A stretch of 12,127 bases of DNA from Polyangiaceae bacterium (GCA_025936205.1 JAICTU010000276.1:1-12127), one strand, 5' to 3'; shown: positions 1-6,274, numbered from the stretch's first letter. The notes: generated by a model from the letters alone, not told the origin. A program made the numbers and translations.

Positions 1-416
1 TCGGGGCTCACGCCGAGCACTCGCACGCCGAGCTTTTCGAAGTCCGGTAGCGCGTCGCGAAAGCCGCAGGCTTCGGTGGTGCAACCGGGAGTGTCGTCCT
101 TCGGATAGAAATAGAGGACGTATGGGGTTCCCGCCAAGCCGGCGGACGAAACCTCGGCTCCCATCTCGTCTGGCAGCGTGAAACTGGGCGCCGTGTCTCC
201 TTCACCGACTGCACCGGTAGGCGCCGGAGCGCCCACAGCGTCTCCATTGGAGTTGCTGCGCGCCCGCGGGGCTGCGGCCTTGGCCGCCCGCTGGGGCGCT
301 GCCTTGGCGCGCTTCTTCTTTAGTGTCGGGGACGTCGCCCCCGCTTTTGCCACCGCCTTGGCCCGAGCCGGAGAGCCTTTGCTCACCCGCTTCGCCTTTT
401 TTTTCTTGGCCGCCAT
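1..416 (-). CDS. bcp: Bcp-type thioredoxin-dependent peroxiredoxin, C-terminus cut by window edge
   Basis: Reduces hydrogen peroxide and organic hydroperoxides using electrons from thioredoxin, presumably in the cytoplasm. The 138 visible codons end inside the thioredoxin fold. After residue 72 the sequence follows the Bcp/PrxQ pattern: GDTAPSFTLPD, then VLYFYPKDDTPGCTTEACGF. C112 is the peroxidatic cysteine (PGCT) and C117 the resolving cysteine five residues later, the spacing of E. coli Bcp. Family members usually begin at the GDxAPxF segment. Here about 70 extra residues precede it, rich in Lys, Arg and Ala (MAAKKKKAKR at the start), resembling a histone-H1-like tail. The start is secure because an in-frame TGA lies four codons upstream (426-428). 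No Shine-Dalgarno sequence precedes the ATG. The promoter at 425-453 suggests a leaderless message. The family call is strong; the role of the tail is unknown. Confidence 0.9.
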   Translation of the reverse strand, partial: MAAKKKKAKRVSKGSPARAKAVAKAGATSPTLKKKRAKAAPQRAAKAAAPRARSNSNGDAVGAPAPTGAVGEGDTAPSFTLPDEMGAEVSSAGLAGTPYVLYFYPKDDTPGCTTEACGFRDALPDFEKLGVRVLGVSP

Positions 417-424
417 GAGAACGA

Positions 425-453
425 TTCATATTCCGTATCGAGACTGCTGACAA
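425..453 (-). promoter_or_regulatory. sigma-70-type promoter of the peroxiredoxin gene
   Basis: On the minus strand, TTGTCA (448-453) and TATGAA (425-430) are separated by exactly 17 bases. They match the housekeeping -35 and -10 consensus at five and four of six positions. Transcription would begin near base 418, only about two bases before the ATG at 416. That fits the absence of a ribosome-binding site and points to a leaderless transcript. This is a pattern match only; no start site has been measured. Confidence 0.5.
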
Positions 454-474
454 CGGGCCCACCGAGCGCTGGTC

Positions 475-486
475 GCTCGATCGAGC
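475..486. promoter_or_regulatory. 12-bp perfect palindrome in divergent promoter region
   Basis: GCTCGATCGAGC is a perfect 12-bp palindrome in the 158-bp gap between the divergent peroxiredoxin gene and the 154-residue gene. It sits about 20 bp upstream of the predicted peroxiredoxin -35 box, a position where a dimeric regulator could act on both promoters. The related hairpin near 1180-1199 shares only its CTCGAT half. Chance occurrence in GC-rich DNA is quite possible. Confidence 0.25.
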
Positions 487-574
487 TCGCGGTCGTGGTT
501 CTTCTCGAAGCGATTGTCATCCATTCTATCGAGCGCGCCGACCAGACTGGCGGCGCGCGTATCGGAGCTATCTC

Positions 575-1039
575 ATGCTGGAACTGCCTGATCCCGGACT
601 TTATAGGACAACCGAGCCCATGCCCGGGCACGAGCAAGAGTTCCCCGCGGACGTACTCGTGTATCTGGGTAAGCCCAGCAACGGCGGCGTGAAGTTCGTG
701 ACCCGTCCGGGACGGAACCAACACAATCGATGGTACTGGGGCGAGCCGACCACACCATTGCGCTCACCGAGCTGGGCGGCCACCTTGTTTCCCCTGCGCT
801 CGGAAGGGTTCTACACGCTGCCGGACCGCATCGAGCTCGAGGGCGGCGGCTTCTGGCTGAAGAATGCCATCGTTCAGCTCGGCTACAACGAACGCGGTCG
901 CGGGATCATCTTCGTCGGCCAGCGTCGGGAAGACTCAGACCAGAACGTGCTCAGCTTCGGCGACCGCGGTCTGCTGATCAGCGATGAGATGCTGAACCGG
1001 CTGGAATGGGCACCCATTCTGCCCATCTCCGGCAAGTAG
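575..1039 (+). CDS. Hypothetical protein, 154 residues, unrecognised
   Basis: I do not recognise this protein. GGAG at 564-567 lies seven bases before the ATG, third codon positions are strongly G/C, and the frame is open throughout, so it is a credible gene. The product is soluble-looking with no signal peptide or membrane helix. It is rich in Gly, Pro, Arg and aromatic residues, including a WYW cluster near residue 55 and single tryptophans at WAATLF, FWLKN and LEWAP. The second half alternates beta-like segments (AIVQLGY, GIIFVGQ, GLLISDEM) and ends in PILPISGK. No cysteines or obvious catalytic motif are visible. It is divergent from the peroxiredoxin gene and shares its upstream region, which could hint at co-regulation but says nothing firm about function. 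A small beta-rich domain is the most I would infer. Confidence 0.75.
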   Translation: MLELPDPGLYRTTEPMPGHEQEFPADVLVYLGKPSNGGVKFVTRPGRNQHNRWYWGEPTTPLRSPSWAATLFPLRSEGFYTLPDRIELEGGGFWLKNAIVQLGYNERGRGIIFVGQRREDSDQNVLSFGDRGLLISDEMLNRLEWAPILPISGK

Positions 1040-1180
1040 CCGGCCCGAGCTCGACATTGCCCGCGCCGTTGCGCCGGATGGCACGTTCAGGGGTGGTCTC
1101 CGGCGGGCGGCGCCGGCGTGCGGTCCGGTGCGAGGTCCGTCCGCCGATGCACTGGTTTCATCACGCATTCACTTTTGGGC

Positions 1181-1209
1181 TCGATTCATCAAAATCGAGG
1201 CACTAGAGT
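1181..1209 (+). promoter_or_regulatory. Possible promoter of tRNA-Leu, overlapping an inverted repeat
   Basis: TCGATT (1181-1186) and TAGAGT (1204-1209) are 17 bases apart and would start transcription about 15 bases before the tRNA. They match the consensus at only three and four of six positions. The -35 element lies inside a 7-bp inverted repeat, CTCGATT (1180-1186) and AATCGAG (1193-1199), with a six-base loop. Weak match, supported mainly by position. Confidence 0.3.
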
Positions 1210-1230
1210 CGGCAGGCGAAACGCGCACGA

Positions 1231-1314
1231 GGCGAAGTGGCGGAATTGGCAGACGCAGCGGATTCAAAATCCGCCGCCCGCAAGGGCGTACCGGTTCAAG
1301 TCCGGTCTTCGCTA
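1231..1314 (+). tRNA. tRNA-Leu (anticodon CAA)
   Basis: A complete class II cloverleaf can be folded by eye. The acceptor stem is 1231-1237 with 1307-1313. The D-arm begins TGGCGGAATTGGCAGACGC. The anticodon stem is GCGGA/TCCGC (1258-1262, 1270-1274) around loop TTCAAAA, giving anticodon CAA at 1265-1267, which reads UUG leucine codons. The long variable arm CGCCC-GCAA-GGGCG (1275-1288) is typical of leucine tRNAs. The T-arm ACCGG/CCGGT encloses TTCAAGT. The discriminator base is A1314. The 3' CCA is not encoded (CCG follows), so it would be added by the nucleotidyltransferase. The first acceptor pair is a G-T (G-U) wobble. Confidence 0.96.
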
Positions 1315-1801
1315 CCGAGTTGCAGGGTTTGGCCCTGAAGGCTCCTGGTCACCCGGGCCGGTTGGAATGCGCCAGTGCCCCCGCCCTGGGGGGGGCGTCG
1401 CACCGGAGCAGAACGGGCCGCGCTGGCCCGTGGACTGGAACACTCGACACGAAGAAGCCAGCGGGGTGGGTGTCGTCTGCTGTCACAGGGCTTAATCGAC
1501 GTGGAGTCGCGCACGTAACCGATAGGCAGGATGAGCGCCGCGCGAGGTCGGGATGGTGGGAGCACGCCGCGCTTTTCGTTCGAGCAGACCGGGCTTGCCA
1601 CCACTGCCGCGGCTTCATTAACGGGTGCGGCGAGCACAGCGTCCGAGGCCATGGAGAGACCGGCAAACTTTCCCCAGGTGGTGGTAACTAGTAGTAATCT
1701 CGGCTCTGCAGCGTTCAGAGAAGGCCGACCTCGACGCATGGACCACGATCCGTTCTGCCCCGACTACTCGATCGCGGAGGCACCCCGCACCTCGGGAGCA
1801 C
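1315..1801. other. 487-base stretch without a convincing gene
   Basis: No frame here shows the strong third-position G/C bias of its neighbours. Two short hairpins follow the tRNA: CAGGG-TTTGG-CCCTG (1323-1337), starting nine bases past its discriminator base, and GCCCCC/GGGGGC (1377-1396). Either could aid termination, but neither has a T-run. An AT-richer patch, TAACTAGTAGTAAT (1685-1698), lies about 105 bases before the receiver gene and could be part of its promoter. No riboswitch or known RNA motif was recognised. Confidence 0.5.
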
Positions 1802-2179
1802 ATGGCTGAATACTCCTGCCTCGTGGTGGAAGACTCGCCCATGATGCGCCAGCTCGTGGTGTTCGCGCTGGGGCGCATCAGCAACCTCACGGTCACCGAA
1901 GCGGATGATGGTGTGGACGGCCTGCGCAAGCTGGCCGCCGGCAAGTTCGACATTATCCTGACCGACATCAACATGCCCATCATGGACGGGCTCAAGTTGA
2001 TCCAGCGCGTCCGGATGGACGCCACGCACAAGGACACCCCGATCGTGGTCATCACCACGGAGGGGGGTCGCGAGGATCGTGAGCGCGCGCTCCGGCTGGG
2101 CGCCAACGCCTATATCACCAAGCCGATTCAGGCACCCCGGGTGATGGCGACCGTGAAAGAGCTGCTGCGTATCACTTGA
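1802..2179 (+). CDS. CheY-like single-domain response regulator
   Basis: This 125-residue protein is a stand-alone receiver domain. It is presumably phosphorylated by a histidine kinase and passes the signal on by protein-protein contact, since there is no output domain. All phosphotransfer residues are present: acidic pair E10/D11, phospho-acceptor D55 in LTDINMP, switch residue T85 in VVITTE, and K107 in ITKP. Spacings match E. coli CheY (D57, T87, K109). GGGAG at 1794-1798 precedes the ATG by only three bases, which is close but usable; the VVEDSP strand-one motif right after the start supports it. No chemotaxis or kinase gene lies beside it, so its partner must be elsewhere. Next on the same strand is the DUF721 gene, 70 bases after the stop, possibly co-transcribed. 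Confidence 0.93.
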   Translation: MAEYSCLVVEDSPMMRQLVVFALGRISNLTVTEADDGVDGLRKLAAGKFDIILTDINMPIMDGLKLIQRVRMDATHKDTPIVVITTEGGREDRERALRLGANAYITKPIQAPRVMATVKELLRIT

Positions 2180-2222
2180 CCTGCATGCGCTCGGCGCTGC
2201 TCGGCTTGACGACGCGGGGCCT

Positions 2223-2248
2223 ACGGTCTTCACTTCGGCACTGACCGT
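2223..2248 (+). promoter_or_regulatory. Hairpin touching the DUF721 start codon
   Basis: ACGGTC (2223-2228) and GACCGT (2243-2248) form a 6-bp stem with a 14-base loop that ends against or inside the GTG/ATG start of the next gene. In RNA it could hinder initiation. No clear Shine-Dalgarno sequence is present here. Speculative, because short repeats like this are common in GC-rich DNA. Confidence 0.2.
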
Positions 2249-2249
2249 G

Positions 2250-2684
2250 ATGAGCCCGCGCCGCCCGTCGACTCTCGCAGAGTTGCTCTCCAATAGCCCC
2301 ATGCTGGGGGCTCGGACCGCTCACATCAGCATGGCCGACTGGCAGCGTGCGCTGGGTCCGCGCCTGGCGCAGAAGACGTTGCCGGAGCGGCTCGCCGAGG
2401 GCGTTCTGACGGTGCGGGTACCGTCTTCGACCTGGGCGCAGGAGCTGTCGCTGCTCTCCGATGTGGTCGCGGAACGACTGCGGGCAGCGGGCCACTCGGT
2501 TCAACGCCTACGCTTCCAGGTCTGCGCCCCTTCGGCGCAGACTCCCGACCGGCCTGTCACGACGGTGCGGCGCGCAGAGATTCCCGCCCAGCTCCGTCAA
2601 TCCATAGACCTGGTCGAGGACCCGGAGCTGCGCGGCGCCATCGCCGAAGCGGCGGCATATAGCCTGGCCCGGCAGCCCCGCTAG
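2250..2684 (+). CDS. DUF721 / DciA-like protein, probable helicase-loader family
   Basis: This 144-residue protein matches the DUF721 family. The signature is a short N-terminal helix, then WQRALGPRLAQKT (W32 counting from the GTG), a strand ending LTVRVPSSTWAQEL (W63), and the helix LLSDVVAERL. DciA proteins of this family help load the replicative helicase DnaB at origins in bacteria that lack DnaC or DnaI; other members are uncharacterised, so the symbol is withheld. The C-terminal ~50 residues are less conserved-looking and probably flexible. GTG at 2247 and ATG at 2250 are adjacent in-frame starts; I prefer the ATG, though neither has a clear ribosome-binding site. It lies downstream of the receiver gene on the same strand, and a strong stem-loop follows directly at the TAG stop. 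Confidence 0.8.
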   Translation: MSPRRPSTLAELLSNSPMLGARTAHISMADWQRALGPRLAQKTLPERLAEGVLTVRVPSSTWAQELSLLSDVVAERLRAAGHSVQRLRFQVCAPSAQTPDRPVTTVRRAEIPAQLRQSIDLVEDPELRGAIAEAAAYSLARQPR

Positions 2685-2711
2685 AGCGGCACTCCAGTCG
2701 AAGTGCCGCTC
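2684..2711. terminator. Stem-loop between convergent genes, likely bidirectional terminator
   Basis: GAGCGGCACT (2684-2693) and AGTGCCGCTC (2702-2711) form a perfect 10-bp stem with an eight-base loop. It begins at the last base of the DUF721 stop codon and ends 15 bp from the stop of the convergent GYF-protein gene. There is no T-run on either side, so it may act as a U-less terminator or an mRNA 3'-end stabiliser. Confidence 0.6.
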
Positions 2712-2725
2712 AGTTCGAGCGCTGC

Positions 2726-4213
2726 TCAGGGGATCTCGAAGCTCTTGCTGACCGTCACCACGGGGGCGCCCGTGAATTCCGGCACCTTGGCGCGACGGAA
2801 GAGCATCACCACACAGCTGCCCGTGGTGGTGTTCTCAAACTTCCCCGTCAGGATATCGACCTTGGACACCTTGCCGGACGGCTCGTAGTGCACCTGAACT
2901 CGGCCAGTACCGCTGGGACCGCCCGCGGGGCGGCAGTTCTTCGCCTGAGTGGCGGCCTCGGCGAGTGCGGCCTTGGCCGCTTCGCGGTTGAACGTGTTGG
3001 ACTTGCCGCCGGTGCTCTTGGGAGCTTCGGTGGCGTCCGCATCGTCTGACGCGGCGCTCGATACAGGGGCGGCAGCGGGCTCGCTCGCCGGAGCCTCTTC
3101 CTCGGCGGGAGCACGCGCGGCCACCGCCGCGCGAGGCGAGGGGGAACGCGGCGCCGGCGACTCTGCAGATTCCGAAGCCTCCGAATCGTCCTGGCGCTCC
3201 GCACCGCCGCGGGAACGACGGCGATACTCTGAGCGGGGAGAGTAGCGAGCGGGCGCCGTTGTCCGCGCCGAACTACCGCTGGAAGCCGACGTGTCGTTGG
3301 CGGCCAGCTCGCTCTCGGCGGGCTTGGGCGCCGGCGTCGGCGCGGCAACGGGCTCGGCAGGCTTGGCGCCGGGGGCCGCCGCCGGGGCGGGCTCGGCCTT
3401 CTTCTCCATCGCCGGCTGGAGCGCAGCTACCGAGTGTGGCTGCTCCGTGCTCGCCGTCGCGGCGGTGGCCGTGCCGTCGCTCTTCGACGACAGCGCGTAC
3501 ACGCTCAGGAAGACTGCCAGCACTGCCACCGCACTCAGCGCCAGGATCGCGCGCTTGCCGCGCAGCGGGCTGCTGGTGTCTTCCACCATCTCCGAGAAGT
3601 CGATCGCCACCGGGCGGGCGGTGTTGCTCGACGAGGACATCATGGCGGGCGGGGGCGGGGGCAACGAGATTGGCCTCGGCGAGGAGGGTTCGCTGGGCGG
3701 GGGAGGCACCGGGGCTGCAGCGGCGGGCGGCAACCCGAGGGAAGCGCCCGAGGAGGGCACTACCATCCCGGATGACACTACCGGAGGCAGCGCGGTGGGT
3801 GGCGGGGGCAGCGGCGCAGCGCTGGGCAGCGTGGCCCACATGGGCGAAGCGGGCAGGGGCGCTGGCGCACCGAGACGGCCCGACGGCGCCGGTATTCCAC
3901 CCTGAGACACCCCACCAGCGAGCGAGTCCACTCGCGAGATCGGCAGCCAGTCGTCCATTCCACCGCGCCACACGAGCGTGCGGTTGCTGAGCTTGCCTGT
4001 CCTCAGCTCGGCGAGCACTTGATCTGTCGACATCATGCGCCGATCCAGCGCAGTGACCTGAACCATCCACTCCTGGTCACCGAGAGGTGCGTCCATGAGC
4101 TGCGTGACCGCGTCGTCGTCCTCTGCGTACGGGCGCACGAGCTGGGCTTCCTGGCCCTCCAGCTCAGTGAGAAGCTCCTCGAGTTCCTCGATGTCGTTGT
4201 TGCTCTGTGTCAT
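2726..4213 (-). CDS. GYF-domain, single-pass membrane protein with TonB-like C-terminal domain (AgmX/GltJ-like)
   Basis: This 495-residue protein has a clear modular layout. An acidic N-terminus (1-45) precedes a GYF_2-type domain (about 48-97, with TDQVLAELRTGKLS and LVWRGGMDDWLPI). A Pro/Ser linker carries proline runs at 136-139, 170-173 and 185-189. One membrane helix spans about 221-241, followed by a long Ala/Pro/Glu/Ser-rich, probably disordered region (245-405). The C-terminal domain (406-495) has GRVQVHYEPSGKVSKV and ends in KSFEIP, resembling AgmX/PglI or TonB C-terminal domains. The GYF part would face the cytoplasm and the C-terminus the periplasm. C427 and C467 could form a disulfide. 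In Myxococcus, AgmX/GltJ of similar architecture belongs to the gliding machinery; unlike that protein, no CxxC zinc finger is seen here. AAGG lies nine bases before the ATG. It stands alone between two spacers. The motility role is inference. Confidence 0.82.
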   Translation of the reverse strand: MTQSNNDIEELEELLTELEGQEAQLVRPYAEDDDAVTQLMDAPLGDQEWMVQVTALDRRMMSTDQVLAELRTGKLSNRTLVWRGGMDDWLPISRVDSLAGGVSQGGIPAPSGRLGAPAPLPASPMWATLPSAAPLPPPPTALPPVVSSGMVVPSSGASLGLPPAAAAPVPPPPSEPSSPRPISLPPPPPAMMSSSSNTARPVAIDFSEMVEDTSSPLRGKRAILALSAVAVLAVFLSVYALSSKSDGTATAATASTEQPHSVAALQPAMEKKAEPAPAAAPGAKPAEPVAAPTPAPKPAESELAANDTSASSGSSARTTAPARYSPRSEYRRRSRGGAERQDDSEASESAESPAPRSPSPRAAVAARAPAEEEAPASEPAAAPVSSAASDDADATEAPKSTGGKSNTFNREAAKAALAEAATQAKNCRPAGGPSGTGRVQVHYEPSGKVSKVDILTGKFENTTTGSCVVMLFRRAKVPEFTGAPVVTVSKSFEIP

Positions 4214-4604
4214 GTGGACTGCCTTGGCTCCATCTCAACCGTGCGACTCGATCCATCCGAAGATCGCGGATCTCTCGAGCAGGTTCTGACCCGATGCCGA
4301 ATGAACGGCTCCCTTTCGAGGGGGCGCTTCAACCGACATCAGCTCGTTCTCACGAGATCCCTGCGTCGGTTCCATTGTGTCTCGCCTGACCGACTTTTGC
4401 TCAGATTTTTCTGCCAGCGCGTGCTTTCCCGCTCGACTCGCACAGCCCGCGGGGAAAACTTGATTCCGCTTGTAAACTCGTACCGTTGCGGCTCGGGGGG
4501 AGTCCGCTTTCAACTCACGCGCCGGGGTCGCGCGCGCGATCGCTCTATCACAAAGAGACAGGAAACTCCGCACTGATGAAGCGCTCCGCTTCGCAGCAAT
4601 TTCA

Positions 4605-4626
4605 CGCTGCAGTTGCAGCGTTTTTT
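4605..4626 (+). terminator. Orphan Rho-independent terminator reading rightward
   Basis: CGCTGC (4605-4610) pairs with GCAGCG (4615-4620) around loop AGTT and is followed at once by six T's, the textbook intrinsic terminator form on the plus strand. No plus-strand gene precedes it. A second hairpin, GAAGCG-CTC-CGCTTC (4578-4592), sits just upstream. It could end an unannotated small RNA or block antisense transcription into the OmpA gene. Confidence 0.6.
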
Positions 4627-4812
4627 CTTCGATTTGCCGCTGCCGCTGCGTGCTCACCCCGCAGGGTGTTCCTCGAACTCAGGGCGCGAACCACCACGCG
4701 CTGATGGCCGAGCCGGGCTGCTGCACCGAAGTGACTTCGCGGCGCGAAAACCGTTTTTCGCTGCAGAAACAATTTTCCTGACGCGAAGCCACCGGCAGCG
4801 TTCCCCGAGCTG

Positions 4813-4836
4813 GCGGCTCGGTGGGAGCGGAGCCGC
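4813..4836 (-). terminator. Stem-loop downstream of the OmpA lipoprotein gene
   Basis: GCGGCTC (4813-4819) and GAGCCGC (4830-4836) form a 7-bp stem with a ten-base loop. Reading leftward, it begins 10 bases after the stop codon of the OmpA-family gene. No T-run follows, so it would be a weak or U-less terminator, or a 3'-end stabiliser. Confidence 0.4.
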
Positions 4837-4846
4837 GCGAGCTAGC

Positions 4847-5731
4847 TCATCCGCCGACGCTCGAGTCGCCAGCGCGGGGCCTGGACTTCTTCGGGTTGAC
4901 GACGATCTCGACGCGACGATTGTTCGCACGCCCTTCGGCAGTGTCGTTCGACGCGACGGGACGATCTTCCCCCATGCCCATGGCTTGAATGCTGTTGGTC
5001 GGAATGCCTTGGCTCACGAGATAACCTCGGACCTCCTGCGCGCGCAGAAGGCTCAGCTCGTGATTCCTGACAGAGGGCCCCACTGAATCAGTGTGGCCTT
5101 CCACCACGATCGTGCTGTCGCCCTGCTCGAGCAGGGCTTGTGCCACCTCGCGTAGCTTTTCCTTCGCGATCGGCAGCAGCGAGTGCTGACCCGCCGCGAA
5201 GAGTACGGAGCCGGAGAGAGTGATCACGATGCCGCGCGATTCTTCCTTCACGCGCGCAACCTCGTCCAGGCTCTGCAGCGCAGCAGCGGCGCTGCGTTCC
5301 GCGACCATGCGCGCCTCGTGCTCGGTCGCGACAGCTTGTTTCTGTTGCTCGAGCTCTTTCTTCATGCGCGCCAGCTCGGTCTGGGTCGCGGCTTGCAGCT
5401 TGCGCCGGAGCTCGGCTTCTTCCTGTTGGTACTTCGTGAGGTTGCGGTTCTCTTGCTCCAGCGCAGCCGCGGAGACGGCGATCGCCACCTGACGCTCGGC
5501 TACGTACGCCATGTCTTTGACCACCGACTCGTCCGCGCCACTGCCGAACGCCATGTTGGCCCGCTCGACAGCCTGGCGGGCGGTGTCGAGCTGTGCAGGC
5601 GCGAGCTGCGCGGCTGGCCCCTGGCTCGCCTGGGTGTAGGCATGCCGCGCGTTGTGCAGCTCCTGAGGCGCCGCCGCCGCTCCGCATCCGCAAACCGAAG
5701 CAGCGAGCAACACGCTGGCGAACCGATTCAT
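4847..5731 (-). CDS. OmpA-family lipoprotein with DUF4398-like region and coiled coil
   Basis: This 294-residue envelope protein is probably anchored in the outer membrane by a lipid and bound non-covalently to peptidoglycan. The ATG at 5731 is chosen because AGAGGA lies eight bases upstream and the next residues form a lipoprotein signal (MNRFASVLLAASVCGC). The likely lipidated cysteine is C16; C14 is an alternative. Residues 23-90 resemble DUF4398 helices, 91-166 are a charged coiled coil, and 167-279 are the OmpA C-terminal domain. Its motifs GHTDSVG and RAQEV place D215 and R230 fifteen residues apart, as in the peptidoglycan-binding pair of A. baumannii OmpA. NRRVEIVV closes the domain. 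A longer frame starts at 5800, but its first 23 residues do not look like a signal peptide. Upstream by 78 bases on the same strand is a DUF4398 lipoprotein gene, probably in the same operon. Confidence 0.9.
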   Translation of the reverse strand: MNRFASVLLAASVCGCGAAAAPQELHNARHAYTQASQGPAAQLAPAQLDTARQAVERANMAFGSGADESVVKDMAYVAERQVAIAVSAAALEQENRNLTKYQQEEAELRRKLQAATQTELARMKKELEQQKQAVATEHEARMVAERSAAAALQSLDEVARVKEESRGIVITLSGSVLFAAGQHSLLPIAKEKLREVAQALLEQGDSTIVVEGHTDSVGPSVRNHELSLLRAQEVRGYLVSQGIPTNSIQAMGMGEDRPVASNDTAEGRANNRRVEIVVNPKKSRPRAGDSSVGG

Positions 5732-5809
5732 TCTTGCTGTCCTCTTCACGCTGCTGGGGGAGCTACAGAGCCCGCGCGGGGAGTCCTCTCGTGCCATCAC
5801 AGCGCGCCG

Positions 5810-6274
5810 CTACTGGGGGGGGTTGCCTTGCCGTACGTTATCGCGCAGCTGGTCGAGCTCGCTCTTGGCTGCGGCCGCCTGCTTGCGCCGAGCCTCTTCC
5901 GTGGCCACCGCCAGGGCCAGATCGGCGTCGGACTGAGCGCGCCGCAAGACCCACTCCGCCCTCTCGTTCTCACCCTCTTGAATCAAGGACTTGCCACTCT
6001 CGACCTGCTCTCGCGCGCGCTTCAAGTGCAACGCCGACTGCGGGCCGTCTTGAGCACCCGCCACTTCGGCGGCACGCACCGCTGCTTCAGAGGCGACCAG
6101 CTGGTTCCGGGGTTCAGGGTAGCCGCCACCGCAGCCCGTGATCACCGATCCGAGACACGAGGCTGCTGGCAAGAGGGCTGCCGCAAAAATAGCCGACCGC
6201 GACACGGCGGACCGCGACACGAACGACTCAAAGTTAGCGAGAACGCTTGCCGACCAAGCCGACCAGCGAATCAT
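5810..6274 (-). CDS. DUF4398 lipoprotein
   Basis: This 154-residue probable lipoprotein (as started here) has the lipobox ITGC with C48 as the acylated residue. Almost all of the remainder is helical and charged, with the DUF4398 pattern: ASEAAVRAAE early, then QSALHLKRAREQVESGK and AQSDADLALAVATEEARR. Its function is not established for the family; such proteins often accompany OmpA-like lipoproteins and may form periplasmic helical bundles with them. The start is uncertain. ATG at 6274 has GGGAG ten bases upstream but gives a long 48-residue leader. GTG at 6205 would give a typical 25-residue signal peptide but has no ribosome-binding site. ATG at 6295 and TTG at 6361 are also in frame. It precedes the OmpA lipoprotein gene by 78 bases. 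Confidence 0.75.
   Translation of the reverse strand: MIRWSAWSASVLANFESFVSRSAVSRSAIFAAALLPAASCLGSVITGCGGGYPEPRNQLVASEAAVRAAEVAGAQDGPQSALHLKRAREQVESGKSLIQEGENERAEWVLRRAQSDADLALAVATEEARRKQAAAAKSELDQLRDNVRQGNPPQ

Larger units (their letters stand above)
4214..4846. other. 633-base GC-poorer intergenic region
   Basis: This gap separates the OmpA lipoprotein gene from the GYF gene and must hold the latter's promoter, although no convincing -35/-10 pair was found. It contains several structured elements. These are a rightward intrinsic terminator (4605-4626), a hairpin just before it (4578-4592), an interrupted palindrome CGAAGT-G-ACTTCG (4727-4739), a hairpin GCGAAAA/TTTTCGC (4744-4761), and the stem-loop after the OmpA gene (4813-4836). 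Open frames here lack the third-position G/C bias of real neighbours. Confidence 0.5.

Noticed and set aside
1029..1043. CCGGC-AAGTA-GCCGG hairpin over the stop of the 154-residue gene
   Set aside because: The five-bp stem covers the stop codon and has no T-run. It is too short to call a terminator in GC-rich DNA.
1231..1314. tRNA-Leu as an integration (att) site
   Set aside because: No direct repeat of the tRNA 3' end and no integrase gene were seen in the window.
1480..1560. CACAGGGCTTAATCG patch loosely reminiscent of a cyclic-di-GMP riboswitch
   Set aside because: The conserved GEMM core and the second stem cannot be found, so the likeness is limited to a few bases.
1531..1809. Rightward 92-residue open frame overlapping the receiver gene start by eight bases
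   Set aside because: The overlap form is suggestive, but codon bias is weak and the product is low complexity with no domain. I treat the region as non-coding.
4235..4657. Leftward 140-residue open frame between the OmpA and GYF genes
   Set aside because: Its codons show a clearly lower third-position G/C share than its neighbours, it starts with GTG without a good ribosome-binding site, it covers the rightward terminator, and its product shows no recognisable domain.
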